64,000 nucleotides of DNA from Halocatena marina. Lineage in GTDB: Archaea; Halobacteriota; Halobacteria; Halobacteriales; Haloarculaceae. The position numbers were made by a program, and so were the translations under genes. Under the pieces are notes generated by a model. That model did not search any database. It was not told where the DNA came from and saw only the letters and a list, made by a program, of their open reading frames with translations. The DNA lies in assembly GCF_023276375.1 (NCBI RefSeq), contig NZ_JALLPK010000001.1, positions 2,976,001-3,040,000 of the forward strand, in the 5' to 3' direction. Below are positions 51,803 through 59,879 of this stretch, piece by piece. The first letter of the stretch is position 1. The number at the start of each line of letters is the position of its first letter.

Positions 51803-51829
51803 CGCAATTTTATGCGCTAATAGCTAATA
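51803..51829. promoter_or_regulatory. Candidate operator of the toxin-antitoxin-like pair
   Basis: CGCA/TGCG inverted repeat (51803-51816) followed by a perfect tandem duplication GCTAATA-GCTAATA (51816-51829). On the minus strand the duplication contains TATTAGC, within the -15 to -28 zone before the ATG at 51801, so a bound regulator would cover the promoter. Confidence 0.55.
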
Positions 51830-52145
51830 TATCTTCGTTCATCAATCGTCGTTCAGAGACATCTGGAAGCCGTACTACATATACAAATACTTTGATGTGA
51901 GATATCGTCGGACTGTCCCCCGGATCGGTGATATGTCTGATCGATTTTAATAAATTCAGGGAACTACGTAGTCTTCAAGCCAGAGAGAAACACAGTACGG
52001 TGTATTTACAAGTTAGAAAGAAGGAATGATTTCTTCGCTGGTGAGCTAATAGATTTGTTCGCATTTCATGCGTACGGCTGTACTGATCTGGGTCACTGTT
52101 TATCCCCGGTATAATTAAGTTCTACACTACTATTGATCACAGATA
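51830..52145. other. AT-rich gap before the DUF3006/MBL pair
   Basis: 316 bp of clearly AT-richer DNA without a credible frame. A TATA-like TATAATTAA at 52110-52118 lies about 36 nt before the DUF3006 start and is the probable promoter of the downstream pair. Together with the unusual gene content this marks the 50.8-54.2 kb segment as probably acquired. Confidence 0.5.
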
Positions 52146-52412
52146 ATGGAAGAAAGACGGCTTTCATATCAGGATCGTGAAAACGGTATTGCAACACTAA
52201 TTTTGTTCGAAAACGAGGAAATCATTGAACGTTTTCACAGAGATGCTGAGGAATTGCCAGATGGGGCAACAATAGGGGACCAATATCAACCAGAAATCAG
52301 GGACGGTGAACTCGTCGCAATGCATTATGACGAAGAGCTTACTGAGAAGAAACGAAAGGAGATCGAAGACACGATTCAGCGGCACCAAGAGGAACGGTTA
52401 GAAGAGGACTGA
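52146..52412 (+). CDS. DUF3006-like small protein
   Basis: 88 residues. A short beta-rich first half (ATLILFENEEIIERFHRDAE, then ELPDGATIGDQYQPEIRDGE and LVAMHYDEELT) matches the DUF3006 pattern of a small barrel with an ELPxGAxxGD motif; a charged helix with KKRKEIEDTIQR follows. DUF3006 is found with or fused to ComEC-type metallo-beta-lactamase proteins. Here it ends 3 nt before such a gene, so the two are one unit. Codon use and AT content are less haloarchaeal than the flanks. Function unknown; perhaps a partner of the hydrolase. Confidence 0.72.
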   Translation: MEERRLSYQDRENGIATLILFENEEIIERFHRDAEELPDGATIGDQYQPEIRDGELVAMHYDEELTEKKRKEIEDTIQRHQEERLEED

Positions 52413-52415
52413 GGG

Positions 52416-54155
52416 ATGTCCGATGAGCCGCTGGCTAATGGACGACGGGAGATTTACACACTGAATGTTGGACAGGCGGATGCACATGCAATTATCACGG
52501 AGGACGGTACACTCAATCTGGTTGATGCAGATGAAGCAGCAGTCGGTAACGAACTCGATACTGTCTTAGCCGGACGATCAACGCCAGAGACGGAGACAGG
52601 AAAAACCCCAATCGACACGTTCGTCATAACGCATTTTCATGACGACCATACAGGAGGGATCGGAGCATTATACGATCACGGCTATGAGATACAGCACGTC
52701 GTTGAGCCTGACGCAAATCGATATGAACTACGTGATCCAGATACCGAAAAACCAGAGAAGGGTGTGAGTCCGTTTGTTCTGGACACATATGAACGTGAAT
52801 TAGAACAGCATGATCCAAAAACCGTTAGACAGGTCTCGGAAGGCGATTCCCTCTCATCAGACGTGGACAGCCAGATCTTAGCACCACCCGACGAATCAGG
52901 CACGATCACATTTACCAGTCCAGAAACAGGGAGGAAAAATACCCTCAAGCCAACCGGTGCGAACGCAAACAGCATCGCACTCAAAGCAAAGGGCAACCAG
53001 TCGGTGTTGTTCGTAGGAGATGTTGAGGATACCGGTGGACTCAATGGCGAGAGTCTGGTGGTACACCAGCATGATCGCGGAAAAAGTGACGTTTCTCTTG
53101 GTGCCGACACTCTCATCCTGTCTCATCACGGTTCAGATAACGCGACCAGCGAGGAGTTCCTCGATCGAGTCGATCCAGATATAACAGTGATTTCGAGTGG
53201 CCTACACAATAAACACACAAGTACGAACGAGCACGACGCCCATCCCCACGATGCGACACTCAAGCGTCTGAATGATCAAGAGATCGATGTCTACTGGACG
53301 GCAGGCCATGGAACACTCCGGACCGATCTGGATTCGGAGACTGCCCGACCAGAACCAACGACTGACCTCGAAACAACCAACGCGGCTGATCTGGCCGCGC
53401 TGAAGTACTACTGCCGGGAACACGACGTCTCACCGGAACAGATAGTGGCACTCACCCCAGACCACTTGCCTGAAGAAACGCCTGACTGGATAGCTGAGTC
53501 CGCACCGATGATGGTCGAGACGACCGAGGAGATCGTGGATGCAGCGATTGCGAACGGCGAAACGGTCGAAGATGTTCGGTACACGCTCACAGCAACGCCG
53601 GACGCGCACGCTCACCTCAAGAAGAGCGTACAAGCCGATCGAGACGAACACGTCACGACCAGAAAAGACGTAAAACGGAACCGAGAGGCGTATTTCAGCG
53701 CGAAACGGGCAGAAGACGCCTACGAGCGACTCCCACTGCACACGCGACTCCGGGCGAACCTTCCCAACCGATTCGGTGGGATCGACCATCCACTGAAAGG
53801 CGTGCCAGCTTCTGAAGAGATCGATGGTGTGCGTGACGTGAGAGAGCTCCCACGGGCTGTCAAAAAGCCGGCGGCAGCCGAACTGCGCGCCCGTGAGGGA
53901 TTTGCAATGGGGGATATCGTCACCGCTGAAAAAGCCACAGACAACGCTGTTGAGGCGTCAACAACGGCCGATACACTACAAGAGAACCTCCTGGAGACGC
54001 CAGGCGCGCACAAGGATTTCCTCTACGCGATCGAGACACCCAATGCCCACACTGCACACGAAATCGATCACGATCTCTCTGAGACACTCGACCATGCGAA
54101 TGAGCGCGAGCGAACGAACGAGCAAACCCGTCGAGACTCGCAACTGAGCCTATAA
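52416..54155 (+). CDS. ComEC/Rec2-type metallo-beta-lactamase protein with novel C-terminal region
   Basis: 579 residues, ATG 52416, preceded by GAGG. Residues 12-305 form a metallo-beta-lactamase domain of the ComEC class: HFHDDH (73-78), NANSIAL (183-189), GDV (201-203), SHHGSDNATSEEFLDRVDPD (236-255), and a terminal His region. There are no membrane helices, unlike true ComEC. Residues about 320-579 are a charged, mainly helical region (KRNREAYFSAKRAEDAYERL; KATDNAVEASTTADTLQENL) that I do not recognise. Probably a soluble nuclease or phosphodiesterase. The adjacent DUF3006 gene and toxin-like pair suggest a defence or mobile-element context. Confidence 0.82.
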   Translation: MSDEPLANGRREIYTLNVGQADAHAIITEDGTLNLVDADEAAVGNELDTVLAGRSTPETETGKTPIDTFVITHFHDDHTGGIGALYDHGYEIQHVVEPDANRYELRDPDTEKPEKGVSPFVLDTYERELEQHDPKTVRQVSEGDSLSSDVDSQILAPPDESGTITFTSPETGRKNTLKPTGANANSIALKAKGNQSVLFVGDVEDTGGLNGESLVVHQHDRGKSDVSLGADTLILSHHGSDNATSEEFLDRVDPDITVISSGLHNKHTSTNEHDAHPHDATLKRLNDQEIDVYWTAGHGTLRTDLDSETARPEPTTDLETTNAADLAALKYYCREHDVSPEQIVALTPDHLPEETPDWIAESAPMMVETTEEIVDAAIANGETVEDVRYTLTATPDAHAHLKKSVQADRDEHVTTRKDVKRNREAYFSAKRAEDAYERLPLHTRLRANLPNRFGGIDHPLKGVPASEEIDGVRDVRELPRAVKKPAAAELRAREGFAMGDIVTAEKATDNAVEASTTADTLQENLLETPGAHKDFLYAIETPNAHTAHEIDHDLSETLDHANERERTNEQTRRDSQLSL

Positions 54156-54230
54156 TTTTCGTCGATATATCGCCACACGTGGACATGAGATTCGAATCCA
54201 GCGTCCGAGATGTTTGAGGAATCCATCCGC

Positions 54231-54740
54231 TTACAAATATTTTCGATAGATAATATCATCGAACGATTTTCCCGCAGCAGTGACGCGTGTTCGATCGATT
54301 TCGATGAATCCGTTCGATTCGTAGAATCGATGGGCCGCTTTCTGGAGACTCGTCGTCAGCAAAACCAGTGCTGTGTAACCGCGATTGTGGGCGCGTCGTT
54401 GGAGTTCGTCGAGAATCTGCTGACCGTAGCCCGAGCGTTGCTGTTCGGGAACAACGTGTATGCGTTTGAGTTCGACGGTTCCGTCAGCAATGGAGTCGAG
54501 ATACTCGCTAACGAGTCCTCCGACGGGACGAAATGCCCCGATTGCGACGATCTCGCTGTCCACTTCTCCGACGAGAAACTCCCCACCAGAATCGAGGTAC
54601 TCCTCCTCGATCGGAGCGGTGGACTCGTGGGGGACCTCCTCGAAATAAGCGCCAGTATCACGGAGCGCTGCTTCCATGACTGCATCTACTCGGGGTCGAT
54701 CGTCGGAAGCGTACTGTCGAAGTGAGAGACGCTCGGTCAT
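54231..54740 (-). CDS. GNAT family N-acetyltransferase
   Basis: 169 residues. The acetyl-CoA site is HVVPEQQRSGYGQQILDELQ (about 95-114, RxxGxG/A type), preceded by the beta strands FLVGEVDSEIVAIGAFRPVG and VELKRIHV. YTALVLLTTSLQKAAHRFYE and SNGFIEIDRTRV complete the fold. The substrate is unknown. Typical of small-molecule or N-terminal acetyltransferases. It follows the MBL gene convergently (about 75 bp) and shows normal haloarchaeal composition, so it likely lies outside the acquired segment. Confidence 0.88.
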   Translation of the reverse strand: MTERLSLRQYASDDRPRVDAVMEAALRDTGAYFEEVPHESTAPIEEEYLDSGGEFLVGEVDSEIVAIGAFRPVGGLVSEYLDSIADGTVELKRIHVVPEQQRSGYGQQILDELQRRAHNRGYTALVLLTTSLQKAAHRFYESNGFIEIDRTRVTAAGKSFDDIIYRKYL

Positions 54741-54940
54741 CTACCGAGTTGTACGCTCTGACCCGTAATCTTGCTTTTCGAACAGCCATTGCGCACAGTA
54801 GTTTTCTCAGAACTATTCAATGAGATCGACAGTGGCAGATACGGCAGACGGTTGTGAGCATCTCCCCGTTGTCAAAACGAAGCCACAGATGCATCATACC
54901 CCCACAGTCGTTTTACTGCAACGAGGAGAGTACTGCTAGC

Positions 54941-55477
54941 ATGAAAATAGCCATTCTATCCGATACGCACATTCCTGACCAAGCACAGCGAATCCCCGAT
55001 GAGTTCCGCGAGCAGATTCGGGACGCCGACCACGTCATCCACGCTGGTGATTTCGGTTCGAACGAGACGCTCGTCGACGTGCAGGAACTCGCCTCGGATC
55101 TAACTGCCGTTCATGGAAACGCAGACCCCAACGACATTGATCTGCCGTCAGTGGCGTCGACCGAGATCGGTGGGGTGACGTTCGTTGTCATTCATGGCGT
55201 CGTCAACCCTGTGGAAAGAGCCGTTTGGAGTTCTGAAGGAGTTGTCTTCGACCAGGATGATTGGTTGAACGCTGTCACGGATACCACACGCACGCGAGCT
55301 GACGAGCCCATGATCGGGATCGGCGGCCATACACACGAGGTCGAGGACACGGTTTACGACGGTGTTCGAGTCTTGAATCCAGGATCAGCCACTGGAGCTG
55401 GCCCGGCCGAAGGATCGACGATGATGACCGTCGAAGTTGTCAATGAGGATCTCAGCGTTACTCTCCACGAGATGTGA
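54941..55477 (+). CDS. YfcE-type metallophosphoesterase
   Basis: 178 residues from ATG 54941 (MKIAILSDTHIPDQAQRIPD); 29 upstream in-frame residues were rejected. All calcineurin-type metal motifs are present: SDTH, HAGDFGSNE, HGNADPND (in place of GNHD), HG in VVIHGVVNP, GGHTHEVE. The YfcE/MJ0936 subgroup cleaves phosphodiesters such as cyclic or bis-p-nitrophenyl substrates. An active-site Asn replaces the more common catalytic His in the GNHD loop, as in YfcE (GNxD). A second, different phosphoesterase is at 21678. Confidence 0.88.
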   Translation: MKIAILSDTHIPDQAQRIPDEFREQIRDADHVIHAGDFGSNETLVDVQELASDLTAVHGNADPNDIDLPSVASTEIGGVTFVVIHGVVNPVERAVWSSEGVVFDQDDWLNAVTDTTRTRADEPMIGIGGHTHEVEDTVYDGVRVLNPGSATGAGPAEGSTMMTVEVVNEDLSVTLHEM

Positions 55478-55568
55478 TGACGGAGGCTGACGAACAGTCC
55501 TGAACGCTGTACTCTCGATCACGCATTCGATCGCCGGACGAGAATACCACGAAAAAGAGGAGGCAAAC

Positions 55569-55640
55569 GTGACAGAATCGTTCACTTTGCAGGTCCTGTG
55601 CGATCAGGAACGGCAAGAGTCACACGGACCGACCGTGTGA
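55569..55640 (+). CDS. Possible 23-residue leader peptide before the cystathionine enzyme gene
   Basis: GTG 55569 is preceded at 5 nt by GAGGAGG (55557-55563), the strongest ribosome-site-like sequence in this area, and opens a 23-codon frame that stops at 55640, only 7 nt before the ATG of the next gene. This could be a leader that couples translation or senses an amino acid; the peptide has one Cys (CDQERQES) and no Met after the start. It may be chance. Confidence 0.3.
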   Translation: MTESFTLQVLCDQERQESHGPTV

Positions 55641-55647
55641 TACGGGC

Positions 55648-56814
55648 ATGGACAACGAATCAGAGGAGCGAATCGAGACGCGCGCGATCCACGCGGGACA
55701 GCAACCAGACTCCGAGACGGGTGCGGTCATGACACCGATCTACGCGAACTCCACGTACGTACAGGATGGTCCGGGCGATCACCGAGGATACGAGTACTCC
55801 CGGACCGGAAATCCGACGCGAACGGATCTCGAAGCGAATCTTGCGAGTCTCGAGAGTGGCGCACACGGACGTGTGTTTTCGAGCGGGATGGCCGCGATCA
55901 ACACGGTACTCAACTTGTGTGAGGCGGGTGATCACGTCGTCACTAGCAACGACGTGTACGGCGGGACCCACCGCTTGTTCACACAAGTGTTCGAGCAGTA
56001 CGATCTTTCGTTCGACTTCGTCGATATGACCGACATCGACAGCGTTTCGGATGCCATGCGACCCGAAACGGAACTCGTCTGGGTCGAAACGCCGACGAAC
56101 CCGCTGATGCGGGTGATCGATATCGCAGCGATGGCAGAGATTGCCCACGAGTACGATGCGCTGTGTGCGGTCGATAATACGTTCGCAACGCCGTATCTCC
56201 AGCGACCGCTCGATCACGGCGCTGATATTGTTTGTCATTCGCTGACGAAGTATCTCGGTGGCCATTCGGATGTGGTCGGCGGCGCGCTGATTACCGACGA
56301 CGCAGCATTAGACGAACGCATCGGATTTTATCAGAACAGTGTCGGTGCAACAGCAGACCCGTTTGGCTGCTTTCTCGTGTTGCGGGGAACGAAAACGCTT
56401 CCCGTGCGAATGGATCGTCACTGCGAGAACGCACACATTCTTGCGGCGTGGCTCGACGACCATTCCGCCGTTGAACGCGTCTACTACCCGGGACTCGACT
56501 CCCATCCGAGCCACCAGATCGCGGCGGCACAGATGGATGACTTCGGCGGAATGTTCAGCTTCGAACTCGATGCCACGCTCGAAGAGGCAGGGTCAGTCGT
56601 CTCGAACACTGACGTCTTCACGCTCGCCGAAAGCCTTGGAGGTGTCGAGAGTCTCATCGAACAACCGGCGGCGATGACACATCAGTCCATCCCGAGAGAA
56701 GAACGCATCGCGGCTGGACTGACCGACGGTCTGATTCGCGTGAGTGTCGGAATCGAGCACGTCGAGGATCTTCAGGCAGATCTAAGCAGGGCAATCGATG
56801 CTATACTCCAGTGA
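55648..56814 (+). CDS. Cystathionine gamma-synthase/lyase family PLP enzyme
   Basis: 388 residues of the Cys/Met metabolism PLP family. PLP lysine is K201 in HSLTKYLGGHSD; other markers are YEYSRTGNPTRTDLEANLAS (48-67), SSGMAAI (78-84) and DNTFATPYLQRPLDHGADIV. The order and the 388-residue length fit MetB/CGL rather than the longer MetY. It may make cystathionine from activated homoserine and cysteine or cleave it. metY and metX are about 5 kb downstream. A short leader-like frame with a strong ribosome site precedes it. Confidence 0.9.
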   Translation: MDNESEERIETRAIHAGQQPDSETGAVMTPIYANSTYVQDGPGDHRGYEYSRTGNPTRTDLEANLASLESGAHGRVFSSGMAAINTVLNLCEAGDHVVTSNDVYGGTHRLFTQVFEQYDLSFDFVDMTDIDSVSDAMRPETELVWVETPTNPLMRVIDIAAMAEIAHEYDALCAVDNTFATPYLQRPLDHGADIVCHSLTKYLGGHSDVVGGALITDDAALDERIGFYQNSVGATADPFGCFLVLRGTKTLPVRMDRHCENAHILAAWLDDHSAVERVYYPGLDSHPSHQIAAAQMDDFGGMFSFELDATLEEAGSVVSNTDVFTLAESLGGVESLIEQPAAMTHQSIPREERIAAGLTDGLIRVSVGIEHVEDLQADLSRAIDAILQ

Positions 56815-56881
56815 GAACAGGCAAACGTATCACCGAGAAAGAAGGGGAAGCTGATAACGACAGACCACATACGTCTCTTCA

Positions 56882-57748
56882 ATGAAACGTCGGACGTATA
56901 TTGTTGGAGCAGCGAGTATTGGATTATCGATACCAATCGTCGGAGAAAGTGGTCGGGAGAGAAAGGACGGTCATATCAGGAATAGGAACAAAAACGAGAA
57001 TGAGATGCAGGCCATTCGCAACGGTCGGGCCGCGAGTACTGATCCAGAGCCAGCATACACGCTCTTGGATGGAACAAAGTACGAGACGGAGGTGTACGTT
57101 ATCGACGCACCTGAATCCGGACCGACCGGCGTTGTCATTGGTGGCATGCATGGTGATGAACGATCCGGCTATCACGCGGCAGCAGCAGTCTCGCGCTGGC
57201 AGTTCGACGCTGGTCGAGTCGTTGTCCTCCCACAGGCGAATCAACCAGCCATCAAAGCAAAAACGCGCCACGGTGTCGGCGGCGATCTCAATCGGAAGTT
57301 TCCACCCGGCGACGAACCGACGACGACGCTTGCACAAGCCATCTGGAACGACGTCGTTTTGCGATCCGAGCCCGACTTCCTCCTCGACCTCCACCGCTCG
57401 AAAGGGATCTACAGATTTCACGAGAGTTTCGTTGGGCAAGCGATCTACCCTACTGATGTCGGTGACGCGCCCTCGAACGCCGTCGACACGATAGCGTCCT
57501 TGAACGCAGATGTCGTTCCGTGGTACATGCCGTATCACGATTTCAAACGAGGAAACGTCATGCACGGCACCAGTCCGCTACTCGCACACAAGGCCGGTGG
57601 TGATTTGCAGGTGCCGGCGTACATCGTCGAAACAACGACATTTCTCACCGATCTCGATACACGTACCCGATGGACGAAGCGAGCCGCCGAAAAACTGCTC
57701 TCGCTACACGGGATCAATCGAGCCACCGAAACGGAGCGTAACAAATGA
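56882..57748 (+). CDS. Succinylglutamate desuccinylase/aspartoacylase-like deacylase, probably exported
   Basis: 288 residues. The N-terminus MKRRTYIVGAASIGLSIPIV looks like a twin-arginine-type signal or anchor. The zinc carboxypeptidase-like core has GGMHGDERSG (H90, E93), a DLNRKFP-like substrate segment, LDLHRSKG with the third zinc ligand and IVETTTF with the catalytic Glu, matching the AstE/AspA family in the M14 clan. The substrate is unknown and the extracytoplasmic location is inferred. The stop overlaps the next gene (ATGA). Confidence 0.8.
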   Translation: MKRRTYIVGAASIGLSIPIVGESGRERKDGHIRNRNKNENEMQAIRNGRAASTDPEPAYTLLDGTKYETEVYVIDAPESGPTGVVIGGMHGDERSGYHAAAAVSRWQFDAGRVVVLPQANQPAIKAKTRHGVGGDLNRKFPPGDEPTTTLAQAIWNDVVLRSEPDFLLDLHRSKGIYRFHESFVGQAIYPTDVGDAPSNAVDTIASLNADVVPWYMPYHDFKRGNVMHGTSPLLAHKAGGDLQVPAYIVETTTFLTDLDTRTRWTKRAAEKLLSLHGINRATETERNK

Positions 57749-58026
57749 CGTTAACACTAACAGATCTTCGACGAATCTTCGCTGGACGGAGCGTTATCGC
57801 CGTGTTTGCGATACTCGTTGGCCCGATCGTCGCCGGGGCACTCGATACCGATCTCATGACACCGCTTGCACTCCCGGGATACATCGCACTCTCACTCGGG
57901 AGTTCGATCGGGAGCTATCTCTTTCCGAACCTCGCACTCTGGGTGTTCTGGGCACCCTTCCTCTTCGGAAGTTACCTCATCTCGATCGTCACAGCCGGGC
58001 TGTACCGGACCGTTCGAAGCTTCTAG
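57745..58026 (+). CDS. Small membrane protein coupled to the deacylase gene
   Basis: 93 residues, beginning MTLTLTDLRRIFAGRSVIAV, with three hydrophobic segments (about 17-33, 43-60, 62-85) and basic ends. The ATG overlaps the deacylase stop by 4 bp, so the two are co-translated; a membrane partner or anchor for the exported deacylase is the simplest reading. I do not recognise the family. Confidence 0.65.
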   Translation: MTLTLTDLRRIFAGRSVIAVFAILVGPIVAGALDTDLMTPLALPGYIALSLGSSIGSYLFPNLALWVFWAPFLFGSYLISIVTAGLYRTVRSF

Positions 58027-58098
58027 CCGGAGCCAATACTCGAAGCCCTGCCGGTGGCGGCGGGTTTTTACGGAAGCCAGTTGTGTTTCCGACACGTC

Positions 58099-58572
58099 AT
58101 GAAAAAAGTAGGATTATCCGACGTTCAGAACGTCCCGAACCCATTGCAAGTTCACGACGTCCGAAAGCCGATCTCAATGGTGCTCGGGACAACTGATTTC
58201 GCGATGAACTACTTCGAACTCGACACCGGTGATTCGTTTTCCGGCGGCATCCACACCCACCACGATCAGGAGGAGGTGTTTTTCATCATGGAAGGGACGG
58301 CAACGTTTGAGGTGGGCCGTGACGGTAACGAGGTTGAGGTGGGCCCTCAGGAGGCGATCCGCTTTGCTCCGGGTGAGTACCAGTGTGGCCACAACCGAAA
58401 CGAAGAACTCCTCGCTGGACTGGCACTCGGTGCACCCGGGGCGATGCACGATTGGGACGCGCTCGAATCGATCGTCTACTGCCCAGAATGCGAAGAAGAG
58501 ACTTCCCATGGAGTTGCACTCGAAAGCGGACAGTTCGATCTCACCTGCAACGAGTGCGAGTACGAACACTAA
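58099..58572 (+). CDS. Cupin-domain protein with C-terminal zinc-ribbon-like Cys pairs
   Basis: 157 residues from ATG 58099 (MKKVGLSDVQNVPNPLQVHD). The cupin double-stranded beta helix spans about 25-115, with metal motif HTHHDQEEVFFIMEGTATFE and second motif AIRFAPGEYQCGHNR. The C-terminal 45 residues carry CPEC and CNEC (YCPECEEETSHGVALESGQF, then DLTCNECEYEH), a zinc ribbon or rubredoxin-like knuckle. The fusion suggests a metal-dependent sensor or enzyme. Substrate unknown. Starts about 70 bp after the small membrane gene. Confidence 0.82.
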   Translation: MKKVGLSDVQNVPNPLQVHDVRKPISMVLGTTDFAMNYFELDTGDSFSGGIHTHHDQEEVFFIMEGTATFEVGRDGNEVEVGPQEAIRFAPGEYQCGHNRNEELLAGLALGAPGAMHDWDALESIVYCPECEEETSHGVALESGQFDLTCNECEYEH

Positions 58573-58696
58573 TCGCTGAATTGCAGTCCTTATACCAACA
58601 AAACGAATTCTAACTCTAACGCTGAATTTGCCAGCTATCTCGATCACAGTACGAGATCACACAGAGCGGGCAACAGCGTCGGTCAGTCGTTTGGAT

Positions 58697-59665
58697 TCAA
58701 AAGAGTGCTTCGCTCTCTTCGAGAATCCGGGCCGGTCCGCCGACACTCCAAACACGTGTCGGTGCGTGTTTACCGACGGCATTTTCGACCGTCGTGACGT
58801 GTTCTTCTGTCGTGTTGACGTAGACGCTCGCACCCGTATCAGTCGAGAAGAATACAGGGATGCCGTCGTTCCGAAGATCTCGGACTGTCTCGAAGATGGA
58901 GAGCGTGGAGGGCTGCCAGTATACCCACCCCGCCGGACCAGTCATCGTCGTCGCGGCAAGCGAGAGTGAATCGTGTTCGGTGCGTTCGAACACGGCATCG
59001 AAATCGCCGCGTCGAAGTGCATCGCGCATGGATGCGATCTGACCGTGGATGTGCGCCAACCGAGCCTCGAACATGTGGCTGTCTGCGGCCTCTTTGTGCG
59101 CTTCCTCAGTTTCTTTGTACGCTGGAACCTCGCATGCGATGACCCGAAGTTTGTCATCAAGCTCGGTTTCGATCCGTTCTGAGCGACAGTCCTCGTCGTT
59201 CAGTCCCGTTCGGAGATGGGAGAATCCACCCGTGACTGCCCGCGCCGCAGACGATGAGCCGCGACGGGCGACGGTCGAAATTTCGGGACGAGTCATATCC
59301 AACCCGGCAGCTTCACAGAGTGCCATCGCGGCGGCAGCGAATCCGGACGACGACGAACCGAAGCCGATGTTTGTTGGGAATGAGCTCTCACTCTCGAAAC
59401 GAACGGGATCCTCACGGTCTGCGAGCGAACGCACGTGATCGATGACGTTTTCGACGCGTTCTGCGGCGCGACCCGACACGTCTTCGCCATCGATAACGAT
59501 GCGGTCACCGTCGAGCGAGGAGTCGAACTCGGCGGTCGTGGTCGAATTGCTCGGAGCTGTACAAACACTGATGGAATCGTGATACGGGAGCCGCAGCTCC
59601 GGATCTCGCATTCCGTGATATTTGATCAGTCCCTGAATCGGATGCGCCCGAGCAGTTGCCTTCAT
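58697..59665 (-). CDS. mvaD: Phosphomevalonate/diphosphomevalonate decarboxylase
   Basis: 322 residues. ATG 59665 (MKATARAHPIQGLIKYHGMR) is chosen as the family start; ATG 59671 two codons upstream is equally possible. GHMP-kinase relatives with APSNSTTTAEF, SSFPTNIGFGSSSSGFAAAA (ATP-binding Ser/Gly loop) and VFFSTDTGASVYVNTTEEHV. In haloarchaea the homologue acts as phosphomevalonate decarboxylase in an alternative mevalonate pathway, followed by isopentenyl phosphate kinase, supplying lipid isoprenoids. A long upstream extension to 59830 was rejected. Confidence 0.9.
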   Translation of the reverse strand: MKATARAHPIQGLIKYHGMRDPELRLPYHDSISVCTAPSNSTTTAEFDSSLDGDRIVIDGEDVSGRAAERVENVIDHVRSLADREDPVRFESESSFPTNIGFGSSSSGFAAAAMALCEAAGLDMTRPEISTVARRGSSSAARAVTGGFSHLRTGLNDEDCRSERIETELDDKLRVIACEVPAYKETEEAHKEAADSHMFEARLAHIHGQIASMRDALRRGDFDAVFERTEHDSLSLAATTMTGPAGWVYWQPSTLSIFETVRDLRNDGIPVFFSTDTGASVYVNTTEEHVTTVENAVGKHAPTRVWSVGGPARILEESEALF

Positions 59666-59849
59666 ACTCATACCACTCAGGCGTTCCACCGAGGGCTTAA
59701 CTCGTTCGACTCGAATGGACGACGCTACACAGCAACTCGCGCATAGAGGGTTATAGTAACTCGTGGATAACCGGGAGATATATTCTTCATTGACAGCGAC
59801 AATAGATCTAGATCTCCAATTGTGATTCAATAAATATCATCAGAGAAAC

Positions 59850-59856
59850 TTTATAG
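59850..59856 (+). promoter_or_regulatory. TATA box of the Tat-lipoprotein gene
   Basis: TTTATAG begins 30 nt before ATG 59880, the leaderless spacing, and supports 59880 over GTG 59874. Confidence 0.6.
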
Positions 59857-59879
59857 TTCCAGAATCTCACATAGTGGAC

